Assembly: GCF_003201675.2 (NCBI RefSeq)
Contig: NZ_CP029287.2
Location: 1,843,501-1,907,500, forward strand
Length of the DNA stretch: 64,000 bases
From: Metallosphaera hakonensis JCM 8857 = DSM 7519
GTDB lineage: Archaea > Thermoproteota > Thermoprotei_A > Sulfolobales > Sulfolobaceae
Direction of reading: 5' to 3'
The notes beneath the pieces are model-generated. The model saw only the letters and a program-made list of their open reading frames with translations, searched no databases and had not been told where the DNA came from. The position numbers and the translations under genes are program-made. Position 1 is the stretch's first letter. Every line of letters begins with the position of its first letter. Shown one piece after another: positions 9,587 through 19,800 of this stretch.

Positions 9587-10209
9587 GAGGTAGGAGTGGA
9601 AAACTCGATATTAAGTGAGATGGAACTATTTCCACACCGTCTTAGTCATTTATACCAATGGGTGAACAATCCCCACCCTCAGTACGGAGCTTCTTGCTCC
9701 CTAGCTCCGTATTACCAGGATAGAGGGCGGAAGTCTAGCACGAGGCTACTTCTCAGCCAGTACTCTTTAGGATATTCAGGGAAGCATTGTAGTCACTAGT
9801 AATTCCATAAAATTCTTAACCATTTGGATAGGGTAAAATACGAGATGATAAGACAAAAACTTGCTGGAAATACTAACGATCTGCAGTCCAACTACAGATA
9901 GTATAGTGGAACACTAGCGTTTCCGAGAATTTCTTACTCATCATCATTCATTAATAAGTAACTTGTAAATTGAGATAAAAGAATTAATCAATTAAAATAA
10001 ATTACGCTAGTGATTCCAATAAGTATTTATCCTAAAAGTCCCTAATCCTACGCCAAGAACTTATCAGAAACGCTAGCGTCTATTTCTATACTCCTCATGA
10101 GATCCTTATGTTCGTGAAAATTAAATAAGTCTGTAAAGCAGATGATAGGCTCAAATTACCTTATTCTTTACAGTTTGAGGATGTATATAGTGTAGAAATC
10201 TTTAAGTCA
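9587..10209. other. Intergenic region with one full and one partial RA repeat
   Basis: There is no gene I can support in these 620 bases. They hold a partial RA end near 9909-9935 (ACACTAGCGTTTCCGAGAA) and a complete RA copy at 10004-10079. The TATA-like GTATATAG at about 10182-10189 belongs to the following gene. Confidence 0.55.
10004..10079. repeat. RA mini-repeat copy (orientation 1)
   Basis: Ends are ACGCTAGTGATTCC and AGAAACGCTAGCGT, imperfect inverted repeats. The interior (AATAAGTATTTATCCTAA and AAGAACTTATCAG) is shared with the copies at 29022, 32877, 42269, 47912 and 50823. It has no coding capacity and lies about 130 bases upstream of the giant NTPase gene. Confidence 0.75.
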
Positions 10210-13200
10210 ATGCAATTCATTGATAAAATAAGTATGATTCTCTTTGATATATCAGCTGCGTATAGAGACAATTCTACGGAAATAATTGGCCCTCCCAGAT
10301 CAGGGAAGTCCACCTTCCTAACTTATTGTGATAAATTCCCCTCGTGTAGGCAGGCTTTTCCGGAGTGCCTTAGTAAAAATTGCAGTGATAAGGAAAAGTC
10401 TCTCCAGGCCACACAGGAAGAAAGTTTACTTAAACAGGGAGAAGAAAGTTTACTTAAAAGACTCATTAATTCTTTTAATTTTATAAAACGGCGACCCTTC
10501 GAGGACAAGCCGAATTTTTATCTAGATGAAGTTCAAGGGGCACTGGTAGTCGATCAACTCCTGGATTGCCTCAATGGAGAATGCGGCGCCCTAACGACTA
10601 CGGATGGAAAGAAAGTAACAGGAGACCTACTAATAGGTTCCCTCGAGAACATCTATAAAGACGAGACGGGGCTAGATTTACCCAACCTTTACCAACTACG
10701 TGACCTCGACAAAGAGAGAGTAAAGGAGGACGTACTTCTCTACTCTACAGTTAACTGGCACGGGATAAAGTACGTAAATCCTAGACTGATCCTATTGAGC
10801 TTAGCTCACGCGACTCATGACGCCAATTACAGAGACAAACTGAGGGAACATATGCTTTTCTCGAAAAAGTTCCTCTCAGCTCTAGGCTTAGGGGCCATCT
10901 TCACGGAATCGCTCTTCACCTCTGGAGAGGAGATCGGACTAGACTCAACGTACAGGATTTCCAAGGATATAGTTCCCTCCGTTCTCACCTTCCTTGGGGG
11001 AAAGTTATTACATCTTGGCGGAGTAATTTCCACCATAGTTAGTGGGGGATCAACAATAGCGTTTCTACTCCCTGTGGTACTACTCCTATCGTTCTTTGAG
11101 AGGAGAAAAGAAAAGGAGGAATTTACAGAAAATCTTATAGAATTAATTGAGAGATGGAAAAAATTACCGAAAGAAATGAGAGAGGTCATAGGAATAGGTA
11201 TAGACGATAAGCTGGGACTTCCCCCTGGAACAGCTAAGGGCATCCTGGATGGGCTGTCTGGAGAAAAACCAGAAAAACTCAAGGAGGAGCTAAATCAAGT
11301 TACTCAGCAAATATCCCAGGAAATTGAGGCCTTGCGTAATGAGATAAAGACGGTATTTGAGGTTCTTCAGAGCTTACAGCAGAGTTTCGCCTCTCCCCTT
11401 AACCCCGAGTCCCTAGCGGAATACTATGGAGTAAGCCCTGAGAAGATATTTGACATTAAGTATGAGGTGAACTCATTAAGAGGAGAACGATACACAACCA
11501 ACGCCAAGGAGATTTCGGAAGACATTATGAAATATTTAAACGGAGAGGGAGGACTCAAGTACAATTTCATGATAATAAGCGGAGATCCGGGCGTAGGTAA
11601 ATCGTGGCTAGGATACGAGGTGGCCAAGGAGTTAATTGGGAAGGCGCAGGTGTTCCAAGTTAACTCTACCAAACTAGATCCTGGGGTATTCTCACTTTTA
11701 ACAAGTTTACGTAATGTCAACACAAACACACCGTTGATTTTCCTTATTGATGACAAGTACCTGGGCCCAGAGCAGGGGAAGATCAGCCTGGACAGACTTA
11801 CCGATCTGATCCTCTCCTTCAAGGAAACTCACATAAAGGCCTTCCTGCTAATAACCATGAGGAGGAATCGCCTACAACTGATCAAGGAAGAACTGAGGGA
11901 TCTTGACCTAAAGGATGCGATAATGGATATATCCCCGACTCAAGAGTCCTTAAAGGAGTTAGTGAGGGCCAGATTGAAGAGATTACAAGACAAAATTGGA
12001 GTCCAACTGGAGGACAAATTGATCAGGATGGGGAAGACCCCGCTACTTATTGGCCTCCTCATGGACTTGCTAGAGACGTGTGGAGACGCGGAATGCGTTG
12101 AGGAAAAGGTAAACTCCTTCTCGGAGGGCGTGGGAGACGTAAAGAGAACTATGGCTAACATGTTATTAAGCGAGTTCCATTATTGCTCCACCTACAGTGA
12201 AGATTGCGTAAGTAATGAAAACAAATTTGACGTACTCAAGTTCGTTCTACTTAAGGTAGCTAGTGAGGGGATCCCGGGAATTACTTTGTTGAAAATCTAC
12301 AATGAATATGCGGGGCTCTGGAAAATCGATCAACAACCTTTGACAATAGGTTCGGTCACTGACCTTCTAAGATTCCGAGGCTCGGCCAAAGATAAGATCA
12401 ATGGGGTGATCAATCACATTGGATTTTTCAGGATAGATGAATCTCTATTTGTTGAACCTTTTCATGAAGTGATGAGGGACACTATCGACATGATTTTGCA
12501 GGAAATAGAGAAGAGGAACAAGGAACTTTACAAGGACCTGAGAGAGGAAATCGAGGAGATCAGAAGAAAGTCCATAGAAAACTCGATTGAAACTATAGAG
12601 GAGACTCTGAAGAAAAGGATCCTCGCGAGGAATTACGATATCGTTTTCTCGACCTTGAGATACCTGTTTAGAATGAGAAGATACATGGATCAGAGCATTG
12701 AGAAGGTTCGGCAAATCCTGAAGGAGAAAGTTGATGGGAGAAGCCTTCTTCAAACCTTACTTGATGTAGCCAAGGAGCCCCTGGATTACATTACCCTAGG
12801 TAGTTTCGGCGACGAGTGTCCGGACAACTCACCGGAGATCTACGCTGAGGCAATGCTAACTAGGGAGATTGGGAGCAGGGAGGCAATCAAGTGCGCCATA
12901 ATGTTACTCAAGAGCGAGGGTCCCAGAAGGTTCTTGGGTGCAACCACCTTAAGGCGATTATCCTTCAAGGATCCCAGCTCGCTTCTGGAATTCCTACCTG
13001 ATATCGAGAAATCGATATCCCAGGATGACGCAAGTTGGTGGGTACTGGACGCATTGAAGAACCTAGGAGGAGATTACCATCTCTCGAACGAGGCCAAAAA
13101 GAAGTTGCTAGACATGCTCTCCCTCAGTCCTGCGGATCAAGGAAAAGTGAAAGATGAAGCTAACTTCTCCTTAGATATCAAGATGAAGATCGTGGAGTTG

Positions 13201-15168
13201 CTGTCTTTGCACGAGGACAGCGAGATAGATGAATACTTCTTGAGACAATTTAAAGAAGGGAATAGAGTCCTGGCAGCTAGATATTTTCGCTCAACCAAGA
13301 AAATCAAGGACGAGATGGACGTGATCAACGGTATAATTTCCATGTTCCAGGACCCCGAATCAAGGGATGAAGCCTTAGGATTACTCCTGAAGATCGTGGA
13401 GTTAGATACGGATATGGTGAGGGAGAACCTGGAGAGATTGGTGAAAGTTCTAAACGTAGGAGATGAATACGTGCTCTCAGCAGGAATGTCTTACCCGTTG
13501 ATGAGGTTCATCAGGGCCTTAGTAGAGAGCAAGTTTCCCTCTACGCTCTTTGAGCAATGGCTTGAATCCAAGGAAAAGGAGAAGGTTCTCGTGGGAAGTA
13601 AGTTCCTCTTTGATATGGCAGAGTTGAGACCCAACAAGGACCTGCTGGAACTCATGCTCAAGTTCTCAGGCAGGGAATTTGATGACCATTACGTGAAGTC
13701 AAACATCTTCAGTTCCTTGGTGGTTCTAGCGACCTCATTGTCACTCAGCGAGAAAGAGAGGAAGGAGATCGTAGACGTCCTGAGGGGAAAATTGGAGTAT
13801 ACAACCTACTTCCTTCCTAGACTAGCACAAAGGAATCCAGGGTTCGCAAAGGAATTGAGAGAGGATGTGAGGAAAATGATAGGCCAGGAGAGTTTCAGGG
13901 AAAGAGTATTGGACTTCTTCGCCTACCTTAAGGACGAACAAATACTCAACGAATTGAAAGATCCAGAGCCTCGGGCGTATTTTCTTTCTAGACTATTGCT
14001 AACTTATCCTGAAGTGGGGATGAAGTACAGTGACGTTGCTTGTGACCTATTGGAGAACGAAAGGGGCGAAGGTTACGCAATGGAATACATGATTGAGTTA
14101 GCTAAGCTTAATCCAATGTTGGCTATGAAGTATTATCCAAGGGTCCTAAACAGGAAAGATCACGAGGAGTTCTTTAAAATTTTGGGAATAGGCCTAGCTA
14201 AACGGGAACAGGAGTCTGAGATGTTAGTGAGGGGAATTGAGAAGTCTACCACAGCACTATCTTATTTTTTAATCGGCTTAGCTCGTGGGGATCCTGATTT
14301 GGCATGGAAGTTCAGGGAGATAGCGGTGAAGGTTGCAAACGACGAAACGGGTCACGAGCCAAGTGATGTCCTGCGATATTTCTTCTTTATTGGCCTCGCT
14401 TTACCCGAGAAGATAGAAGAAATTAGATCGTGGAGACATGGAAATGTAGCGAGGAGACTAGCGTATGCTAGTTTCCTAGAGGGTGCGGTGTTTAGCGATC
14501 CCCACAGAGTTTTACTTGAGGAATTTAACTTGGAAGATGAAAAGGGAGTAAAGGAGATCCTGCAAAGGGTTTTGGCTATACTCGCCTCAATCTATCCAGG
14601 TTACAAATTTGAATCGTCAATGGCTTACTCTTCCTCTACAATGAAAGTTACTGGGAAGGCCTACGGCTTTGCACTTTTAAACTCCTCTTCTCCTACCTCC
14701 AATGTGACCGTAGTAACTGACGCTAGGGGCCCCCATCTAATCGTAATTACTGACGCAAGTGTGGATCTGGGCGCAGCAGGGATGTTTAGGGTACCACCAG
14801 GGAGCAAAATCTACTACATCGAAGGATCGACCTTCACTATCCCACTTAACTTGGTTACGGATTGTCTAATCGTTATCTCGGAGAATAGACTAAATTTCAG
14901 TGTCATTATAGATAAGACTCCCTCAAAGGTTAAGGAGAGGATCTTGGGCCCTTGTAGTCTAACCCTAGAACAGAAAATCGAGTGGGGAAACAAAGACGAA
15001 GCTAAACAAGGAGAAGCTAGACTAACTGGGATTACATGCACTTCCTTTGATCATGCCCTTGAAGATGACAACTTCTGGACACTTACGAGAGCATGTACCT
15101 GCGATGGTATTATAAAGTGTATGAACTGCGTTGCTAACCACGAATATGTAAGAATCTCGGGAATTTAA
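10210..15168 (+). CDS. Giant membrane-associated STAND-like NTPase with two P-loops
   Basis: The protein has 1652 residues. A first Walker A (GPPRSGKST) is at residues 27-35, and a hydrophobic segment or hairpin lies at about 263-296 (GGVISTIVSGG..FLLPVVLLLSFF) followed by a basic stretch. A short coiled coil is at about 355-395. The second NTPase module has Walker A GDPGVGKS at 458-465, Walker B FLIDDK near 510 and a sensor-like LLITMRRNR near 550. From about 690 to 1450 the chain is almost all alpha-helical, suggesting HEAT/TPR-like repeats. A beta-rich domain follows, and the last 40 residues contain C-T-C..C-M-N-C, a likely zinc site. The order sensor repeats after a STAND-type NTPase is known from innate-immunity and antiviral ATPases, but this exact arrangement is not one I can name. 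It stands alone, with 400-600 empty bases on each side. Confidence 0.8.
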   Translation: MQFIDKISMILFDISAAYRDNSTEIIGPPRSGKSTFLTYCDKFPSCRQAFPECLSKNCSDKEKSLQATQEESLLKQGEESLLKRLINSFNFIKRRPFEDKPNFYLDEVQGALVVDQLLDCLNGECGALTTTDGKKVTGDLLIGSLENIYKDETGLDLPNLYQLRDLDKERVKEDVLLYSTVNWHGIKYVNPRLILLSLAHATHDANYRDKLREHMLFSKKFLSALGLGAIFTESLFTSGEEIGLDSTYRISKDIVPSVLTFLGGKLLHLGGVISTIVSGGSTIAFLLPVVLLLSFFERRKEKEEFTENLIELIERWKKLPKEMREVIGIGIDDKLGLPPGTAKGILDGLSGEKPEKLKEELNQVTQQISQEIEALRNEIKTVFEVLQSLQQSFASPLNPESLAEYYGVSPEKIFDIKYEVNSLRGERYTTNAKEISEDIMKYLNGEGGLKYNFMIISGDPGVGKSWLGYEVAKELIGKAQVFQVNSTKLDPGVFSLLTSLRNVNTNTPLIFLIDDKYLGPEQGKISLDRLTDLILSFKETHIKAFLLITMRRNRLQLIKEELRDLDLKDAIMDISPTQESLKELVRARLKRLQDKIGVQLEDKLIRMGKTPLLIGLLMDLLETCGDAECVEEKVNSFSEGVGDVKRTMANMLLSEFHYCSTYSEDCVSNENKFDVLKFVLLKVASEGIPGITLLKIYNEYAGLWKIDQQPLTIGSVTDLLRFRGSAKDKINGVINHIGFFRIDESLFVEPFHEVMRDTIDMILQEIEKRNKELYKDLREEIEEIRRKSIENSIETIEETLKKRILARNYDIVFSTLRYLFRMRRYMDQSIEKVRQILKEKVDGRSLLQTLLDVAKEPLDYITLGSFGDECPDNSPEIYAEAMLTREIGSREAIKCAIMLLKSEGPRRFLGATTLRRLSFKDPSSLLEFLPDIEKSISQDDASWWVLDALKNLGGDYHLSNEAKKKLLDMLSLSPADQGKVKDEANFSLDIKMKIVELLSLHEDSEIDEYFLRQFKEGNRVLAARYFRSTKKIKDEMDVINGIISMFQDPESRDEALGLLLKIVELDTDMVRENLERLVKVLNVGDEYVLSAGMSYPLMRFIRALVESKFPSTLFEQWLESKEKEKVLVGSKFLFDMAELRPNKDLLELMLKFSGREFDDHYVKSNIFSSLVVLATSLSLSEKERKEIVDVLRGKLEYTTYFLPRLAQRNPGFAKELREDVRKMIGQESFRERVLDFFAYLKDEQILNELKDPEPRAYFLSRLLLTYPEVGMKYSDVACDLLENERGEGYAMEYMIELAKLNPMLAMKYYPRVLNRKDHEEFFKILGIGLAKREQESEMLVRGIEKSTTALSYFLIGLARGDPDLAWKFREIAVKVANDETGHEPSDVLRYFFFIGLALPEKIEEIRSWRHGNVARRLAYASFLEGAVFSDPHRVLLEEFNLEDEKGVKEILQRVLAILASIYPGYKFESSMAYSSSTMKVTGKAYGFALLNSSSPTSNVTVVTDARGPHLIVITDASVDLGAAGMFRVPPGSKIYYIEGSTFTIPLNLVTDCLIVISENRLNFSVIIDKTPSKVKERILGPCSLTLEQKIEWGNKDEAKQGEARLTGITCTSFDHALEDDNFWTLTRACTCDGIIKCMNCVANHEYVRISGI

Positions 15169-15586
15169 TACATAATAGGTTAATATTGGTAAACTTAATC
15201 TAATCAAGTTTTAGATTGAAAGCTCTTCATCGTAATGACGGAACTATCTAATAACGGTAGGGTGATTCAAGGGTTCATTAAGGTTTCATTTGTTTTACTA
15301 GACAAGATTGGAATAGTTGATCCTATAATTCGAGGGTAAAGAGTGGGAAGAAGTGAGAAGTAATATCATGGATGTCTTAGTGATATGACAGTGTCCAGAA
15401 TGCAAATATTTCGACAAAAATATTGATATAATAACAAGGATCGTTCTATCCTTTTTTAATTTAGTTAAGATCTACCTAATCTTTAATACTAAAATCTTCA
15501 ATACTAAAGTTCATCTTTTTAAAACAATACCAATCTCCTTAAACGATAAAATACTCTATACAAGACAGATTTTTTTAAAAAAAAGG
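15169..15586. other. Intergenic region between the giant NTPase and slaB
   Basis: No gene is seen. The stretch is AT-rich, with T runs around 15450-15460 that could end transcription from the left. The run TTTTTTTAAAAAAAA at 15570-15584 lies just after the slaB stop on the minus strand and is a plausible terminator for the slaAB transcript. Confidence 0.45.
15566..15586 (-). terminator. Probable oligo-T terminator of slaAB
   Basis: Read on the minus strand, the sequence just past the slaB stop codon runs through A8 and then T7. Oligo-T tracts directly after highly expressed genes are the usual Sulfolobales termination signal. Confidence 0.45.
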
Positions 15587-16834
15587 TTAGCTTATCTTTC
15601 TAAAGACCAGGATTAGAACAACGATAGAGATTATAATAGCTATTATGCTCACAGCTAGTGCTATGTCAACTGTCCCGGAAAGACCAGACAGGGCATTAAC
15701 TCTATTGTTTAGGGTTGTATACTCGGAGTTAAGTGTAGATATGCTACCAGATAGAGATGTTACTGTGCTATTTAGAGTGGACAATGTATGAGATAGGGAA
15801 GAGACTGTACTACTCAGGGAAGAGACTGTACTCGTTAGGCTCGATACCTCAGTGCTTAATGACGAGATTTGAGTCTCCAGTGATGTGATAGTGGCGTTCA
15901 GTTTCTCGATAATGGCTTGCTCGTTAACGTTAACCGTTAAGGGTAGAGTCACACTGGTTGACATTCCTGAATAGCTCGCAGTAACCGTGATATCGGTCTC
16001 ATATTGAACGTTGGGGACAGTTATGTTAATCACGTAGTATCCGTTCATGTAGGTAGCAGTATACGTAGTTCCATTGTAGACTGCAGTGACGTTTGCAGTA
16101 CTTACTGGGGCACCAGCAAACGTTACTTGGTTCATTAGGGTGAGGGTAGACCCTCCCACCACAGTTATAGCAGTTCCTGGAGACAGGTTGGTCAGCTCTA
16201 CGTTCGGAGAAATTGCCTTCGCTACAGTTAAGACCAACTCCTGGATCTGAACTGTCAGCTTGAAGGTGTAACTCTGAGGTGCTACCACAGTTATGTTTTC
16301 GCTAGTTGGCGCATAGGGAGCCGGAGGAACCACTTTCAAGGTATAGGTACCGCTTGGCAAATTCAGGACTACTTCACCCGACGCGTTAGTTACTCCCGAA
16401 ACACTACTTGCTGATACTGCAGCCCCTTGCACTGGCACACCCTGCGGATTAATAACTTGAACAAGGACAGTTGCCGTAAGTGGCTCGAACTGAAACGTTG
16501 TCGAGTTGGTGAATCCTGACTGGGTTCCCACATTCACAGTGTAAGTTCCGTAAGGCAAAGTGGAGGTAGCCTGAGACGGGAACGTGAAAGCCTTTAGACT
16601 GTACTGACCCTGAGCGTTACTTTCGGTCGTGTTACTGTAAATTGCCTTACCTAATGGATTGTAGATGGTTACCCCCACGAGGGTGTTAGGTGAGGTTGTT
16701 CCCTCAATGAACACTGTCTCTCCTGGATGATATACCGGAGCTGTTGTAACTGTTATTGGAGGAGCTCCACCCTGAACCATTAAAGGAATTGTTAGGAGCA
16801 CCAAAAGGACGAGAGGAATGAAATTATACTTCAT
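15587..16834 (-). CDS. slaB: S-layer anchor protein SlaB
   Basis: The product has 415 residues from the ATG at 16834; a GGTGG motif sits 6-10 bases upstream as a Shine-Dalgarno site, which makes the TTG two codons earlier unlikely. Residues 1-22 are a signal peptide (KYNFIPLVLLVLLTIPLMVQG). About 290 residues of beta-sandwich repeats follow, rich in Thr/Val and including a carboxypeptidase-regulatory-like repeat (ASSVSGVTNASGEVVLNLPSG cut short here). A heptad coiled coil of Ser/Leu/Thr spans about 310-385, and one membrane helix (VDIALAVSIIAIIISIVVLILVF region) ends in RKIS. This is the SlaB stalk design: trimeric coiled coil and C-terminal anchor holding the SlaA canopy. It follows slaA by 38 bases. 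Confidence 0.93.
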   Translation of the reverse strand: MKYNFIPLVLLVLLTIPLMVQGGAPPITVTTAPVYHPGETVFIEGTTSPNTLVGVTIYNPLGKAIYSNTTESNAQGQYSLKAFTFPSQATSTLPYGTYTVNVGTQSGFTNSTTFQFEPLTATVLVQVINPQGVPVQGAAVSASSVSGVTNASGEVVLNLPSGTYTLKVVPPAPYAPTSENITVVAPQSYTFKLTVQIQELVLTVAKAISPNVELTNLSPGTAITVVGGSTLTLMNQVTFAGAPVSTANVTAVYNGTTYTATYMNGYYVINITVPNVQYETDITVTASYSGMSTSVTLPLTVNVNEQAIIEKLNATITSLETQISSLSTEVSSLTSTVSSLSSTVSSLSHTLSTLNSTVTSLSGSISTLNSEYTTLNNRVNALSGLSGTVDIALAVSIIAIIISIVVLILVFRKIS

Positions 16835-16872
16835 TTCCAACCACCATATAAGTATTCAAAATAAAAAAGAGA

Positions 16873-19800
16873 TTAACTTGCACTTACCGTCACGGTTAGA
16901 CCCTGGTTATATGGAATTGACAGGATGTTGTTCTGGAACGGTATGAAGACTATCGTGTAGTTACCTGGAGCTGTTGGAGTGAACAATGTGCCTACCTGGA
17001 CGCTCTGCCCAGGTGCTAGTGAGACCTGAGCTATGACCTCTGGTTGCACTGGAGTTCCGTTCATTAACACCTCTAGGGCACCGTAGACAGTTTCGTTAAC
17101 GTTACCGTTATCTGTCAAGTTGAATAGAAGGTCGTAGGACTTCCCTACCTGCATACTGGTCACTGGGGATCCATTGAAGAGCAGAGTGAACTTAGTGACC
17201 TGTGCACTGACCTTGATCACTCCCACGTAGAAGAAGGAGTTAGCCTTCATGGTCAATTGCTGAAGTAGTCCACTGGGGTTGAAGTAGTGACCCTCTACTA
17301 AGTTCATTGATACTAGAACCTTGTTAACTAGCCCGCTACTGGCCGATATCTCTCCGCGTACACCAGGACTATAGACAGAGGGCTCTACTACCTTCAGCAG
17401 ACCTGTATAGTATGGAGTTGGGACAGCAACGCCGCTCACTATCGAGGTCATCTGAGTTAAAGTAAGAGTCGTGGTCTCTCCGTTAGCCGTGTTAACGATA
17501 GTAACATTGAAAGTTGTACCGTCACCAGGTACGTTGGGGTTGCTTACTGCATCGGGTGCGTACACGGTGATATTAACTAGCTCGCCAGCGGTAGTATTGG
17601 GGAAAGGTATAGCTCCCGATGCCGATTGGGTTATGTTATTACCATTGAAGTACACGGATATTATTGGAGGGACTAGCCCGTTTATCTGCAAGGTAGTGAC
17701 CTGGCTAGACACGCTGGGAACAGCATATGCGGAGACTATACTCACCGTACCCGTGGTAACGTTCGGCACGGTGATTACATGGATTGAATATACGTTGTGA
17801 GTTACCGTCACTAAATCGGTCAGGTTGACGTTTAGATGACCTGAAGCATATGCGCCGGGTGTTCCGTTCCACAGAGTCATGGGGAGCTTGATAATCCAGA
17901 TCGTGTTGTTATAGTAGAATGAGGTAGCACTTAACAGTGCCTGGCTCGACGTTAGTAATTGTTGAGACTGCTGGGCTGTGATTGTAGAGAGCTGATTCTC
18001 CAGCAAAGTAAAGTAGGAAGTTGATGAAATCGAAGAGTAGTTGCCTGGGGCAGGATGCGAGAGCAAATCGAACAAGGAAGAGTTCAGTTCTAGGATTAAG
18101 TTAGCGAAGGGAGACGCTGGATTGGGGTTCAGGATCTTCACGGACACTTGCTCGCTGCTTATCGATATAGTCGATTGCTGATAGTATGCAGCTATTCCTG
18201 AGGACGTACTTGTTGGACCTATGGTGGCATTAGCATTTACAAGTACAATGGAGCTGGGAGCAACTGTGAATCCAGAATCTACTTTCAATGACGTCAAGTT
18301 GCCTATGGAAGTCACGCTAGAGTTACCTAACACCATGGTTCCTCCGAAGATTGGAGATCCAGCTGACACCTCCTTCAAGGTTACTGGATAAGTTAAGACG
18401 TTAACTGTGGTTCCTCCATTCCACTCCGCGTACTGAGCATATGCAAGGAACGAGCCGGAATATTTCACGTTGTGGCCTTCAACTAAACCTGGGCTGTTGA
18501 CGTACACGCTAACCCTTCCTCCAGGGACCGATGTACTGGTGTTAGTGATTAGAGTGAAGGGAGAGGGCTTAAGAGTCACAGTAGCGTTTACAGTTTGTTG
18601 TGAGGAGGACGACGTATACTTAAAGACTAGGAGACCGCCATTGACAACGTTAAGTAGGTTGGCAACCTTTTGTCCGTCCACATAGAGATAGTACGTATGA
18701 GTTGTTGAATTATACATGACATAGTAGTAAACTGAAGTCGTAAATAGACCAGTTCCAGGGCCTGTTTCAGTGATCTGAACAGGAAGAGGAGTCGTAAGGC
18801 TTACGTTTTTACCTGCAGAATTCTCAGCGATCAGATACACAGTTGCCGTTAATGCTGAAGAGGGTACGCTTTGAGCTAATAGCTTGTCAGTCACATTCAC
18901 ATTTATGTAATGCTTTTCAGGTAAGACGTTGTAGGGTACAGGCGGTAAGTAAGCTATCTCACTTGAAGTAAAGGAAGTAGAGGTTGGCGTTTCAATTGAT
19001 ATCGTTGGGGCTATTGTAGTGAAAGTGTAGGTTACAGTCAAGGTCTGCTGTGCGAATAGGTCAACTATCTTGAAGGTTATTGACGTGCCTGAGGGTATGT
19101 ATGAAAGACCGAGAAGTGTATGGATTTCAGTTGCTGGAGCAACTATGAAGAACGTACCGTTGCCATTAGCTGAGGTAAGCCTCGTTATACCTAAGCTATT
19201 CAGGTCTTTGGTATTTGACGTTCCGTTGGGGAAGGTATATGTTACGCTGTCTGTGGCAACCGGTACTCCGCTATAACTGATCGTCCCATCATTCACAGTT
19301 AGGGTCGTTGCAGTACCGAACGCTAAGTTCGGTTCATTATATGCTAGCTCAATAACTGGTGTAACGTTGGGAACGGAGACTACGTTGGGAATAGGAACTA
19401 GAGTTGGTTGTCCTACGGCGATCTTAGAAGGTGAAGTTATGTTAGTGGGTGTAGTACGACCCAGGTAGTAGAATGAAGCTCCTATGTCGTTAGTTGCACT
19501 GACCAATATTGTTGTGTTGCTGAAGTCGTAGGGCGGAAGAGTGATGGTAACCGTATAGGTATTAGAGGAGGAGAGTGTGGAAGTTATCTTAGGTGTACTA
19601 CCGACGACCAGCTTCACGGTGGTTTGGAACACACCAGAGCCGGCAGATGTCTCGTTTAAGTGAATAGCTGCAGCGCTAAATTCAACTCCCGATACACTAA
19701 CTAATTCCATTTCCGCATTTATAGACTTATAACTATAACTGAAATTGGATATGTTATCAAATGCGTTCACAGTTAAGGTACCAGAAGATTCGGTGGAGAC

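Noticed and set aside
9909..10079. A CRISPR-like array formed by the repeated CTAGCG ends
   Set aside because: The repeats are the inverted ends of RA elements, not regular direct repeats with spacers; no CRISPR array was found in the window.
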